Assembly (NCBI GenBank): GCA_963575745.1
Contig: CAUYUJ010007224.1
Coordinates: 186,001 to 250,000, forward strand
Reading direction: 5' to 3'
DNA: 64,000 bases
Origin: Prorocentrum cordatum
Taxonomy: Eukaryota; Sar; Dinophyceae; Prorocentrales; Prorocentraceae
Below the pieces are notes generated by a model. That model saw nothing but the letters and a program-made list of their open reading frames with translations, did not search any database and was not told the origin of the DNA. Shown here piece after piece: positions 52,793 to 63,124 of the stretch (its first letter is position 1; each line of letters starts with the position of its first letter). The translations under genes and the position numbers were made by a program.

Positions 52793-53050
52793 AAGAGGAG
52801 GAGGAGGAGGAGGAAGAGGAGGAGGAGAAGAAGGAGGAAAAAGGTATCCTGCTGCGGAGAGGAGACGAGGAGGAGGAGGAGGAGGAGAAGACGACTGAGA
52901 AAGTGGAGGCGGAGGAGGAGGACGAGGAGGACGAGGAGGAGGAGGAGGAGGAGGAGGAGGAGGAGGAGGAGGAGGAGGGGAGGAGGAGGAGGAGGAGGAG
53001 GAGGAGGAGGAGGAGGAGGAGGGGAGGAGGAGGAGGAGGAGGAGGAGGAG
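52793..53050 (+). repeat. (GAG)n tract
   Basis: About 255 bp of GAG/GGA triplets. Frames on both strands are low-complexity. Confidence 0.95.
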
Positions 53051-53189
53051 ACGCGCGCAGCGCAGGAGCTGCCGGAGAGCCTGCTCGAGTCGCGGGGGGG
53101 GTCCGTCTCGGAGGCGCTCCCGGCTCCCCCGCCCTGCTCGAGCTGCCCGCTCACGCCCTCCGCGGCTTTGGCCTCGCATCCTCGCGGTT

Positions 53190-53295
53190 GCTGCGGTGCT
53201 GTGCTGCTGGTGCTGTTGCTTCTGCTGCTGCCGCTGCTGCTGTTGCTGCTGCTGTTGCTGCTGCTGTTGCTCTGGCAGCACACTCTTGCTGTTGC
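53190..53295 (+). repeat. (CTG/TTG)n tract
   Basis: GCTGCTGTTGCTGCTG triplets; a second short run lies at 53594-53622. Poly-Leu, poly-Gln and poly-Ala frames result. Confidence 0.9.
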
Positions 53296-53649
53296 TTTGG
53301 GTTCATCTGTGCGGGTAAGCTTCGACGCGACCGCCTGTCCAAGCGAAGGCGCACAAGCGAGCCACTACTGGGCCTCAGGTGCAGGAGCGGAGGAGACGAG
53401 CACCGCAGTGGCTCGCCTCACAGAGACGGCAGTCCGCTGCCGCCATTCGCAAAGCGGCGACCGTGCGCACCCTGTGCCACGGATGGCCCTGGTGCTGGGT
53501 GAGGCCTGCCTGCTGCTGCAACAAACGCGACAGCTGCGGCCCGTGCCGTCCGCCGAATTCAAGTGCAAGGCCCTGCACTCTGGTGCCGCCTCTTGCTGTT
53601 GCTGCTGTTGCTGCTGCTGCTGCTCCTCTAGAGGCAAAAGCATCAGCAT

Positions 53650-53790
53650 GACCTTTCGGAGCTCCGCGCAGACCTCGCCTCCTCGGGGTTACTCACGGCC
53701 GGCGAACGTGTCCGCATCTGCCCCCTCGCGATCGGGATCCCGGGGCGCGATCCCGCGGAACTCGGCGCGGACTCCTTGGATGACGCCAGG
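53650..53790. repeat. Diverged copy of repeat P
   Basis: GGAGCTCCGCGCAGACCTCG and GGAACTCGGCGCGGACTCCT keep the arms; the inside is replaced by GCGATCGGGATCCCGGGGCG. Weak. Confidence 0.35.
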
Positions 53791-53910
53791 GCGCGAGGAT
53801 GGCGGCGCTTCTGCAGAGGGCGCGCGCTCCTGGGGGCGGCACGGTATCAGATCAAGCTGAAGAGCGCGCTCCGCGCGGCGCGAGGTGCGAAGTCAGGCGA
53901 CTCAGAGTCG

Positions 53911-54106
53911 GGAGCTGTGGCTCGGCGTGCCGCGCCGCCGGCTCTGGGTCCACCATGCTGCGGCGCGACACGCTCTCAACTCCCCGGCCCCCACGCGTCA
54001 GCGTGCCGAGCCTGTCCGGTCCTTCCGCCCCGCGGCGCGGAGTGACACGCTGCCCGCTTGCAAGGCGCAGCGTGTCGCCGTGGCCGCCGCCGCGACACGC
54101 TGTGCA
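53911..54106. repeat. Repeat R, copy 4
   Basis: CTCGGCGTGCCGCGCCGCCGG, GCGGCGCGACACGCTCTC, GCGCGGAGTGACACGCTGCC, GCGCAGCGTGTCGCCGTGGC and GCCGCGACACGCTGTGC. Best preserved copy with CGTGTCGC/GCGACACG complementarity. Confidence 0.65.
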
Positions 54107-55117
54107 AGAGTTCCTGACCATAGACATTCGCTGACAGGGATGGGAACGCGGCACTTCTCCACTCCAGACTGTCAGCGTCGCGAAGACAAGTAGGTACAGC
54201 AGCTTTCATACACCCTTATCGGCAAATGGGGGGCCATCGTGTCTCCTGTGCCTGTCTAACGTGATCGCGACGAGAAACCCGTCCCATGGGTTGACGCGTC
54301 AAACGATATCCATGGCCCACGTTGTCTTTGTCCGTGGTTTTGTTCCTTTGTCGGATGTCTGGATTTGGGCCAGTCCTTGGAAGCCTTTTTGAATACTCAC
54401 GTGGTCCCCCAGCCCGCGCGGCAGGCAAGCGCAAGCGCCAATCCAGAGGCCGACATCATGCGAGCCAGGCAACCCTTGCAGCTACATCGAGGAGTACGGA
54501 CCACTCTGATGTGGCACAGCGCTCGACGTTTATCTGGGGGTTCGGCCGTTTTTTCCTCGGGCGCCTCCAACAGTCTGGGCGCAACTTAGGCGAAAGCGTA
54601 TGCATTGTTTCCCGATTACTTAGGAGCTCGCTTGTTATAAGATGATGGATGCAAGTCAAGGCCAGGGCTGTGCGAGAGATCGCCCTGGTAGACCAATGCA
54701 GAATGCAGAGCCCTGGGACAACGTCAGCGATGCCACCGTAGTCGTCATAGAGAGCCATTGTTCCTGAACTTGGAACTGCGTGCGAACTAGCCTGTCACAG
54801 GCTGTCCCCGTAGCCGTCGTGCGTCTGTTCGGATGCTGCAAGATGCGTGCTTGTATGTAGGTTCGATGCGATCATGGAGCGACAGTGGGCAATGTCACAA
54901 TCTGATTTCTTTCCTTGAACAAGAGTACAATTGGCGTGCGCTGTGGACCGAGTGAGGGCCAGAAGAGATGTGATGTGTCCGCCACTTCACCACTTGTTTC
55001 CTGAGGCGGATCGAGAAGATTTCAAGGAACAGGCGACGCTTGCCCTTGGCACCTGTCCATGCTGCCTGGTCGCTCTGGCTTCCTCCACTGCCCTTCGTCG
55101 TGACACATACTAACCAG
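54107..55117. other. No gene recognised
   Basis: Unique-looking DNA with moderate GC. No exon supported. Confidence 0.4.
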
Positions 55118-55168
55118 AGCGTGGAGTACCAGTTCAAGCTCCGGGGCAAGGAGGTGATTGCGCTCAAG
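55118..55168 (+). CDS. Short exon-like piece
   Basis: Follows ACATACTAACCAG, which resembles a branch site plus acceptor, and reads SVEYQFKLRGKEVIALK. Only 17 codons; listed because of the acceptor context. Confidence 0.2.
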
Positions 55169-55289
55169 GGCGGGGGGCTTAGAGGATTGTCGGCCCAGCG
55201 GACGCGACCATGCGAGGACTTCCTGACCGATGGCGTCGGCGTTGGCAAGGAGGAAGCTCTGCGCGGGGTCCCGCCGTGGAAGCCGTATA

Positions 55290-55462
55290 CCCGCGTTGTG
55301 TCGACCAGCGGCGACCCCGCTGCTGGCGTTCAACGTTGAAGGCCGCCAGCGACCCAGAATCGGTCGATGCTGATCGATCTGAGGATTCGGAAGCGGCCGA
55401 TCGTTCAAGGTTGAACGATTCCCGAGGTGTCAGAAGCCAACGCCGAAGACGGCACGACACGG
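55290..55462. repeat. Inverted-repeat element W, copy 2
   Basis: GGCGTTCAACGTTGAAGGCC, GCCAGCGACCCAGAATCGG, ATCGTTCAAGGTTGAACGAT, GTGTCAGAAGCCAACGCC and CGGCACGACACGG, in the same order as 24610-24775. Confidence 0.5.
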
Positions 55463-55734
55463 CCCCGCGGTTCGGTCGCCGCTCGTGAAGGCATCTTCGT
55501 TGAGGGCGTGGTCCTGGACGTTTGGGCGCCGGCCGGAATCCCGGCCGCAGGAGCTGAGCTTGGGATGCCGTGCTCGGCGTTTTGGGGGATCGCGCGCAGA
55601 TTTCTGTTGGCCAGAGCTGTGGCCCCAGGGGTCCAACAACAAAAACAAGCATGTTCTCCGCCGCGGCGCGGCAGAGGCAGAGCCCGCTCGCGCAAGGGGC
55701 AGCGCGGGGGCACGGAGTCGCGGACGAGCCCGCA

Positions 55735-55850
55735 TTGCACAAAGGGAAGGGATGGGGGAGAGAAGGGGCGGCCGCGGAGGGAGGGGAAGGGGCGCGGGGG
55801 CGAGGGGGGAGGGGGCGCGGGAGAGAGGTCGGGGAATGAACAATGACAGG
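55735..55850 (+). repeat. GGGGAGG purine tract
   Basis: Degenerate G-rich purine run directly upstream of a repeat P copy. Confidence 0.7.
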
Positions 55851-55983
55851 AGCGCAACAACTCGGAGGTCCGCGCGGATTCCTTGGATCTGCGCTGGAGC
55901 CCCCTGGCGGCTGGCGGCGCCTCCAGCGTATAGCCCGGTCCAGTGCCGATCCGAGGAGTCCGCGCAGACCTCCGAGTTGTTAT
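55851..55983. repeat. GC-rich palindromic repeat P, copy at 55.9 kb
   Basis: Arms of over 30 bases: ACAACTCGGAGGTCCGCGCG and, inverted, ACAACTCGGAGGTCTGCGCG; then GGATTCCTTGGATC against GATCCGAGGAGTCC. The outer ends differ from the GGCGCTCC type, so P has at least two end variants. Confidence 0.75.
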
Positions 55984-56084
55984 GTTAACGTTTTGCTGCT
56001 AGGTTTGCTCCCCGGGAGGACAATCAGCCTCTGCCGCGCTGCGACGTTAAACTTGTTCCCCTGAGAGGGGCCCCAAACTCGGCC

Positions 56085-56240
56085 ATGCGCAAAGGGGGGT
56101 AGGGGGAGAGGGGAAGGCTTCTTAGAAGCACCCCTGCTTCTTCGTAGGCGCGGGCCTCCTCTATAGGTGGAAGGGCCGGCGCCTTCTGAGAAGCAGCCTC
56201 CTTCTGAGAAGCCTTCCCCCCTCCCCCTGCCCCCCTTGTG
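56085..56240. repeat. Palindrome T, copy 2
   Basis: GAAGGCTTCTTAGAAGCACC, GCTTCTTCGTAGGCGCGGGC, GGGCCGGCGCCTTCTGAGAA, CTTCTGAGAAGCCTTCCCCC. Closely matches 9315-9475. Confidence 0.7.
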
Positions 56241-57010
56241 CTCGCCACCCACAAACCCTCGCGTTCCCCCCGCTCTCGCCTCTGCGCCGCCGCCGCAGGA
56301 CTGGCATCGCTCGGACCTGTGCGTGTTTTCTCGGCCTGGACCGTCGAGGAGCCTCCTGGACCACCTCGCGACAAAACGACGTCGCTTTTCCCCCGAAAAA
56401 GCGACATGTCGTTTTTTCGTCCGTGTCGCGACACGGACGAAGTCGAAGAAGGCACGGGGAACAGGGGACCGCCGAGCGACGGCGAGCAGGGGGGGCGGGC
56501 GGCAGCGAGGACGGGGAGGGCGCTTGGCCCTCCCGCCCCCGGAGGCGGTGCGGTGGCCACGCCGCGTGGTGGCTCCGTGGACCTCCCGGGGGCGCGCCAG
56601 GCTTTGGGCCTCGGGCCGTCCTCGGAGGGCAAGGCCGCCCAGGCAGGCCGACGTTGCGCGGCGGCGGCTATACAGGCAGGGGACGTCTGCGCTGGCGACG
56701 GGCTGCCCACAGCGGGGGTGCCGTTGGAGCGAGCTGTGCCACCACGCAAGAATCAGGAGGGGAACACAAACACACACACAGACACAGTTCATCGTCGATC
56801 CCCAAGAGAATGTGGGGAAATATGGGGACTCCTTTTACTTGTGTGTATTCATTTGTGTGTCACAGGGCCCCTTCATAGAGGAGGAGCGGGGGGAGGGCGC
56901 GGCCGAGAGAGGGGCGGAGGGAGCGAGCTGCTCCGGGGGACGCATCGCTCCCCGAGCGAGCGCCGGGCAGACGGACAGGCAGAACCGTTGCGCCGAGGGA
57001 GAAAAAACGG
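56241..57010. other. No gene recognised
   Basis: GC-rich. The palindrome TTTTCCCCCGAAAAAGCGAC / CGTCGCTTTT lies near 56375, and an ACACACACACA run at 56768. Frames overlap on all sides with no domain. Confidence 0.45.
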
Positions 57011-57011
57011 C

Positions 57012-57180
57012 ATAGAACATAAACTTTTGTGGCGCTCCACGCGGGTTTCTTGGATCCGCGCTGGGCCCCCCGACGGCGCCGCCGGCGCCGCCCCTGGCGC
57101 GCGGAGCGCGCCAGGGAGGGGGGGGTCCAGCGCGGATCCCAGAAATTCGCGCGGAGCGCCAACAGTTTCTGTCATTGCTG
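57012..57180. repeat. GC-rich palindromic repeat P, copy at 57 kb
   Basis: AACATAAACTTTTGTGGCGC, GGTTTCTTGGATCCGCGCTG, GGCGCCGCCGGCGCCGCC, CTGGCGCGCGGAGCGCGCCAG and GCGCGGATCCCAGAAATTCG. Sits just upstream of the LINE. Confidence 0.75.
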
Positions 57181-57352
57181 TTGTTTTTTGTTCTATTGCG
57201 CTCAGGTCTCCCCCTCAAGGATTCCCTCAGTTTCTGAGGGCCTGTCCCTAAGATTTTTTACCTTCGTTGCCGTCGGGCCGCGCGGCATCTCGTGTTTGCG
57301 AAAGCGGGTAAACCGAGGTGTTTCCGGTTCTTGCCTTCGCGAGCGCGCCGCA

Positions 57353-58644
57353 ATGTCCGGCAGCCGCTCTCCGCTGAACTTCGAGAAGGAGTTGGAGGCT
57401 GTGCTGTCCCAGTCCCCTCCACAGGGACCAAAGACCACCCGGGGAGCCGGCACTCCAGTTCGCGACCTGCTGACGGGCAATCCGTGGGAGAGGATGCAGT
57501 GGGGGGACAAAAAGGCGCGTGTCGGTCATGGCCCAGATTCACCCTTCGCACCACTGCTGGGGCAAGAGGGAGAGAAGGGAGAGGAGAGAGAGAGGAGGGA
57601 TATGGTTACATGCAGATGCCGGCGGATGGGGAGGAGACGACCGAAGAGAGCGGCCCTCCCTTCCGGCAGCCTGACTTTGACGCTGCCGCCGCGTCCGGGT
57701 CAGGAGCCGAGCCAGTGACCATGATAGGAATCGCGGCCCTCCTGAAGGAGCATTTGGCAGAGCAGCTGGCTCCCATGACCTCGATTGTGGAGCGTCTCCG
57801 GCAAGATTTCGAGAAGTTGGACCTCAAGGTGACCACGATGGGCGAGACACTCTCGAGCCGTCTTTCGGACGTCGAGGCGAGCATGATGACCACCGAGGTC
57901 CGCGTGGACAAGTTGGAGCACTTGTGTGAGGAGTTGTCGAAGAATGCGCCCCCCTTGACTGGAGACATCGAGACCATGATCAAGGAGTGCATCTCGGACT
58001 TCATGAAGCAGGAGCCCGCCCGGGGGGTCGGGCATGCAGGCACGCAGCAGCAGCAGACAATCACAGACAAGCGCATGATCACGGCGGTGGTTGGGAATTT
58101 GGATGGGATCCCGAACCTCCCTCAGGCGTCGAAGTGGCTGGAAGAGAAGCTGGTCTCTTTGGGGGCTTCTCCCCCCCTGAAGGTTTATGGGAAGGGCGCC
58201 TATGCTGGCATCGTCTTCGCGGAGTTCGGCACCCCCTCGGATCGAGATCAGGCGGTGGAGTTTCTCCGGGGAGCAGGGCTCAGGAGCGGAGACAAACAGA
58301 TCTGGGCGAGTCAGGACCGCCCTGCCACCGAGAGAGCAGCGCGAAGCTTCTGCTTTGGCCTCAAGCGCCTCCTGAAGACGGACTGGGCGGTACCCTACAC
58401 GATCTCGGTCACAGACGAGGCGCCATACGTAGTCACGGTGGGCGGAGAGCACGCGCTGACGGCGAGCGTCCTGTCCGGCAAGGTGCACTACGAGTGGCAG
58501 GGGGAGTGGGCCACGTGGGCTGCACTCCACGAGCATCCGAAGGTCAAAGACCTGGCCAAGAAGAGCACGGACATCGTCTCCCGCGCGATGGCGGGCATGA
58601 AGGGGCAGGCGAAAGGTGGCTCCAAGGGGAAGCCACCCCATTAG
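57353..58644 (+). pseudogene. LINE ORF1 protein, one frameshift
   Basis: ATG 57353 opens frame 2: MSGSRSPLNFEKELEAVLSQ, TPVRDLLTGNPWERMQWGDK. Sense passes to frame 1 in the GA-rich run at 57569-57600, where a one-base slip is likely. Frame 1 continues GYGYMQMPADGEETTEESGP to TAG 58642-58644. Then come a coiled-coil-like stretch (LKEHLAEQLAPMTSIVERLR, KLDLKVTTMGETLSSRLSDV), a folded domain (ITAVVGNLDGIPNLPQASKW, AYAGIVFAEFGTPSDRDQAV) that resembles an RRM-type RNA-binding fold, and a basic tail (GMKGQAKGGSKGKPPH). This is the usual ORF1p order: coiled coil, RRM, basic C-terminus. Its role is RNA binding in the retrotransposition particle. Confidence 0.75.
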
Positions 58645-58656
58645 GAGACACCGCAC

Positions 58657-61600
58657 ATGAGCACAGTTTCACCCAAAGTTTCACCCGCAGTTGGCACTAT
58701 TGCATGTATAAACCCACATCGTTTGATTCAACGCTGCATGAGCTCCGGCGCACCGCCCGCTGGCGACGGCACTGCGGACGCACCCGGGGCGAAAGTGAAC
58801 GCTAGCATCGAGGCAGATTTTTTCCGAGGAGGGCGGCTATCAGTGGCCGGCGCCGGTCTGCAGCTTGGGACGTGGAACGTGGAGGGTTTCACTGAGGCCA
58901 AACTTGTCGAGCTCCAGATGCATATGAAATCAGATGGGATAGAATTTCTTTGTCTCCAGGAGACACACAAGCCGAAGTCGGAGTACACGGTCACCGAGGA
59001 GGGCTTCCTGTTGATCTTCTCGGGGGCGTCCGCCGACGACGTCAACGAGACGGCAGGCGTGGGATTTCTGATATCACCAAGATTGCGCCGAAGCGTCGTC
59101 GGCTTCCGGCAGGCATCTTCGAGAATGGCTTCTTTAAAGTTGAGAGTTGTTGGTGGCAAGATTCTTGTGTGCAGCGCTTACGCCCCCCATAGCGGGAAGC
59201 CGCCATCGGAGAGGCAGACATTCTTTCAAGAGTTGAACACATTTCTTGGGTCATTATCCTGTCATGGGCCAGTTTTTGCACGTGGTGATTTCAACGCGAG
59301 GCTTCACGTGCGGCGCCCAGGAGAGGAAGAAGTTCTGGGCGCACACGTATTCGGCAACCCTCGTGCGCAGCATAACCCATCTTCAAATCGTTCTTTCTTG
59401 GTCGAGCCATGCACTTCTCGGGGCCTCGCTGTTGCAAACACGCTGTTCGACGAGCCGGCGGAGAGGCGGGTCACCTACTATGACATCGGTTCATCTCCGG
59501 CGGACCCCCCCACAGAGCAACATTTTGGCTAACTTGATTTCGTTCTCGTCAGCTCGGAGTGGAGAGGCTCGGTGCAACGAGTCTGGAGCGACCGCGCCGC
59601 AGCGTTGGCGTCGCACCACTTCCTTGTGCAAGCCCGTGTCTTGATCGGCATCCCCCGGACAGAGCCGAGGGCCGGCAAGAAGCGGAAGGGCCATTCTGTT
59701 CTGCGGGACCCGAGCGCTGCGAATTCATTTGCCGAAGCCTTTTGCGAGCAGATGGGCTCCGACAACGACGATGCTGTCTTCGAGTCCGCCCAGCATTTGA
59801 ATGAGCGGATGACCCAAGCATTCCTCTTCGCCGCCGACCGCGTTCTTCCTGACACGAAGCTGCTGCCCAAGAGGCCTTGGATCTCGTCGGGCACTCTTGC
59901 GCTCATCGAGAAACGCAACGCCGCTCGCGAGAGGGGGTCGCGTGAGGAAGAATGCGAGCTCGCCAGGCAAGTCCGGGCATCTGTGAAATCAGATAGGTCG
60001 CAATGGTTGGAAAGCAGCCTCGCCGCAGGGGAGCGGGCGCCGATCCGGCAGCTTCGGAAAGGCGCCGCCTCGAAGCAAGGCCGGCTTGCAAACTCGAGCG
60101 GAGTACTCGTGGACTCGGACCAGCGCGCCGACACTCTGGCACAATATCTCGCCCAGGTTCAGTGGGCTGTCCGGCCGACGACAGTCGCCGAATTCACAGA
60201 CAGCTTGGGCCCCACCTTACCTGTGTCGTGCGATCCCATCACCGAAGGCGAGGTGTTGGCAGCGGCTGCCAAGCTGAAGAGGGGAAAGGCAGCCGGCGCT
60301 GACGGAGTTCCAGGCGAGTTCTGGAAATCGATTTGCACTCCAGGGACCCCTGCCTGCAGGTGGGCGGTGTCTTTGTGCAGAAAGTGCTGGGAAGAACGCG
60401 TGGTTCCTGACGCTTGGCACAAGGCGCTGGTCACGGCTATCCTCAAAAAGGGCGACGTTGCAAACTGCGAAAACTACCTGCCGATTAGCTTGATTTCAAT
60501 TGTTTATAAGATGTTCGCTACAATTCTTTCAAACCGTCTGAAAGCAGGCGGTGCTGAACAAAGAGTCTGGAGTACCCAGTTCGGTTTCAAGAGCAAGCAC
60601 GGGACAGCGGACGCGATATTTCTCGTTCGTCGTTTACTTGAACGTACGTGGGCAGAAAAAAGCGGGCGCTTAGTCTTGCTGGCTTTGGACTGGGCGAAGG
60701 CATTTGACAGTGTTTCGCCCGAGTCGTTATGCCTCTCACTGGAGCGGTTCGGCGTTCCCACCCACTTCATACAAGTCGTGCGTGCCATCTATGCAGATCG
60801 TACTTTCTCTGTCCGTGACGCCGGAAAAACATCCGAAGAGCATCCGCAAGCGTTCGGCATCAGTCAGGGTTGTCCGCTCTCTCCGTTCTTATTCGCAATA
60901 TTGATGACCACCTTGTTGCGCGATGCTAAAAGAGGGCCAGACCCCTATCTGAATAAGAGCATGCATGTGCACGAACTTGTTTACGCAGACGACGCACTTT
61001 TGCTAGCCACCTCCGGAGAATCAGCCGGGGCGCACATGCATGCCGTACAACATATGGGGCAACAGTACGGTTTACAGTTTAATTGGCGCAAGCTAGAAGC
61101 CTTGGCTGTAGGTACCGACGCATGCATTCTCAAGCCGGGCGGCACCCCGACCCCACAGAAGGGAAGCATAGTTTATTTAGGTAGTCTGATTAGCGACGAC
61201 GGCAAGATAGGGTCAGAGTTGTCACGCCGCCTAGGAGCTGCAGGTGCAGACTTTGACAAATTGGCTGGGGTATGGAGCCATTCGACTCTCACGCGGCAGA
61301 AGAAGATTCACATTTTTGAGTCTTGCGTTTTCAGTAAGCTGTTGTACTGCCTGCACACTTCGTATCTTAATAAGCAGGAAATGCGCCGTTTGGACGCGTT
61401 CCAAGCGCGATGTTTGCGCAAGCTGTTGCGCATTCCCCATTCATACGTCAGCAGAGTCTCGAACGAAATCGTGCTTCAACGGGCCAACGTCCGCCCTCTT
61501 AGCAACGCGCTCCTCCGTAGACAGCTTCATTTTCTTGGTCACATCGCCAGAAAGCCAGGTGACGACGCTGTGCGTTGCGCAGTGCTCCAGCCCTTTTCCT

Positions 61601-61788
61601 CCCTCCTCCTCCCCCCTCCCACCCAGAGAAAGAGAGGGCGCCCGCGAGCAACGTGGTCCCGGGAAGTTTACAGGCACGCCTGCGAAGCAGCTGGGGGTAT
61701 GGAGGCCCTTCCGGCGCTGTGGCAGGACACCATTTCTTCGGCCACGGCGTGGCGTGTCGCAGTCAGCAAGTACTGCGATACCACGTGA
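58657..61788 (+). pseudogene. LINE ORF2: endonuclease and reverse transcriptase, one in-frame stop
   Basis: Starts 12 bases after the ORF1 stop in the same frame. Endonuclease motifs: LGTWNVEG, EFLCLQETHK, VCSAYAPHSG, ARGDFNAR, LDFVLVSSEW, ASHHFLV. A TAA at 59530-59532 splits the frame just before LDFVLVS; everything after is in the same phase. Reverse transcriptase: HKALVTAILKKGDV, NYLPISLISIVYKMFATILS, LLALDWAKAFDSV, GISQGCPLSPFLFAILM, catalytic ELVYADDALLLA. C-terminal region FQARCLRKLLRIPHSYVSRV and a KRGRPRATW patch typical of LINEs. The enzyme would nick the target and prime cDNA synthesis there. L replaces the usual R in NYRPISL. One stop makes this copy inactive unless read through. 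Confidence 0.88.
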
Positions 61789-61874
61789 TAGTGGCTAGGT
61801 GCTCATGTGCGTTTCGTGCTCAGCATTTTGCTTGCTTGCTGCGCTCAGGTCGACGCCTCGGCAGGAAGTTTGGC

Positions 61875-62005
61875 GTGACCAGACGCCACACAGAACACTC
61901 GAAGTGCAGAAGCGTTACCAAAATGCCACGGAGCACTCGAAGCACCGAGGTGTGACCAAACGCCACACGGAGCACTCCAAGCACAGAGGTGTTTCCAATC
62001 GCCAT
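61875..62005 (+). repeat. 39-bp tandem repeat at the LINE 3' end
   Basis: Units begin GTGACCAGACGCCACAC (61875), GTTACCAAAATGCCACGG (61914), GTGACCAAACGCCACACGG (61952) and a partial GTTTCCAATCGCCAT (61991); lengths 39, 38, 39. Each contains GGAGCACTCGAAGCAC. Some LINEs end in short tandem repeats used in target-primed reverse transcription, so this may be the true 3' end. Confidence 0.8.
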
Positions 62006-62032
62006 ACCGTCAACGAATCTCGATATATCTGA

Positions 62033-62500
62033 GGACGTATTGCAGTATCGTTCAACCGACTATCCCCATCCCCATCCCCATCCAGGCCCCCACCATCTCA
62101 TCCCTTCAGATGGGGTTCATCCCTCGAAGCTGGAAGGAAACGGCCTATATCCTCATCTACGGGGGTAACTCTGCTACTGGGGCCTGTGCCATGCATATGC
62201 GAATAGGGGTCGGTTAAACGATGCTCAGGCTCTCACCCAGCAAGTGGCCGATTCGGTGATCTTCTCGAGGGGCGCAATCAGCTGCATGAGCATAATCTTG
62301 CAGAGCTCCGAACGCTCCGAACGTGTATTGTTTTTGCCTGGTTTCAGACAGACAACCATCGGGTGGGTAGGATTTGGGCTGGGAGAAGTGATCGGATCAT
62401 CCGTAAGATCGCATATATTGAATGTGCTCATTTCACGGTCGCGCCTTGTATCGTCCCAGCCCTTTCCACCCAACACGATACTTGTCTTTCTCAAGGTTCG
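62033..62500. other. No gene recognised
   Basis: Includes CCCCATCCCCATCCCCATCC near 62064. No exon seen. Confidence 0.45.
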
Positions 62501-62504
62501 GCGG

Positions 62505-62665
62505 CGAGCGAGGGGGGAAGTGAGAAGGAGACGGCCTTCTCAGAAGGCCGCGGGACTTCTCAGAAGCTCTCGCGCCCTCTGATACGTCTTCTGCGCCCTC
62601 GGGAACGGCTTAGAACACTGCTCGGACACCTCCGAGCCTTCTGAGAAGGCCCGCCCTTTCTCACG
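62505..62665. repeat. Palindrome T, diverged copy 3
   Basis: GAGACGGCCTTCTCAGAAGG, GGACTTCTCAGAAGCTCTCG at one end and GAGCCTTCTGAGAAGGCCCG at the other. Related to T by the CTTCTGAGAAG core and G-rich/C-rich flanks. Confidence 0.5.
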
Positions 62666-63124
62666 TCCCCCCCCCTGGTCGCGCCGCCCAGAGGTGCAGT
62701 CCTTCCCTCGAGAGGAGCACGAAGTCAGCCACCTGCTGATCGGAGGGCGTGGACTGTGGCGAAGCCCGAGCGTGCGACGGGGGCCCCGGGTCCTGGATGA
62801 TCCGCGCGGCGATGGGCCGTGCGGTGAGGTCTCCGAGAATCTCGAGGGCACCGCATGGTCTGCCACCGCACCTTTTTCCCGGACATCCGATGCTCACCGA
62901 GAAGAAGAATCGGGGGCGGGCACGAGCGAGGGGGGTGATGACTAGGGGGAGGGGTGGATGTCATGGCAGGGGCCATGATATCGCCCCAGATTTCATGGCG
63001 ACTCCCCTAATTTTAATACGTCCCTGCCCCCCCCCCCCCCCCCCCCCCCTTGGGCCGTGCACATACCGCCGGCCATGATTTGCGCCTCCCCCCCCCCCTT
63101 GGACGCCACCTGGTTGACTCCCCT
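62666..63124. other. No gene; poly-C runs
   Basis: Poly-C at 63027-63049 and 63089-63098. A GGGGCCATGATATCGCCCC-like palindrome near 62972. No coding signal. Confidence 0.5.

Larger units (their letters stand above)
57190..62005 (+). mobile_element. Non-LTR retrotransposon (LINE), nearly intact
   Basis: About 4.8 kb: short 5' leader, ORF1 (57353-58644), ORF2 with endonuclease and reverse transcriptase (58657-61788), and a 3' region with a 39-bp tandem repeat. No LTRs, integrase or protease. The apurinic-type endonuclease and a YADD reverse transcriptase on one frame place it among APE-type LINEs; no RNase H domain was seen. The 5' border is a guess (after repeat P); the 3' border is put at the last 39-bp unit. 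No poly(A) tail or target duplication is evident. Confidence 0.85.

Noticed and set aside
57700-58656. 318-codon minus-strand frame opposite LINE ORF1
   Set aside because: Shadow of the plus-strand gene; no motif of its own.
59572-61788. Separate reverse-transcriptase gene starting at 59572
   Set aside because: The frame is continuous with the endonuclease except for one TAA at 59530-59532, so both belong to one ORF2.
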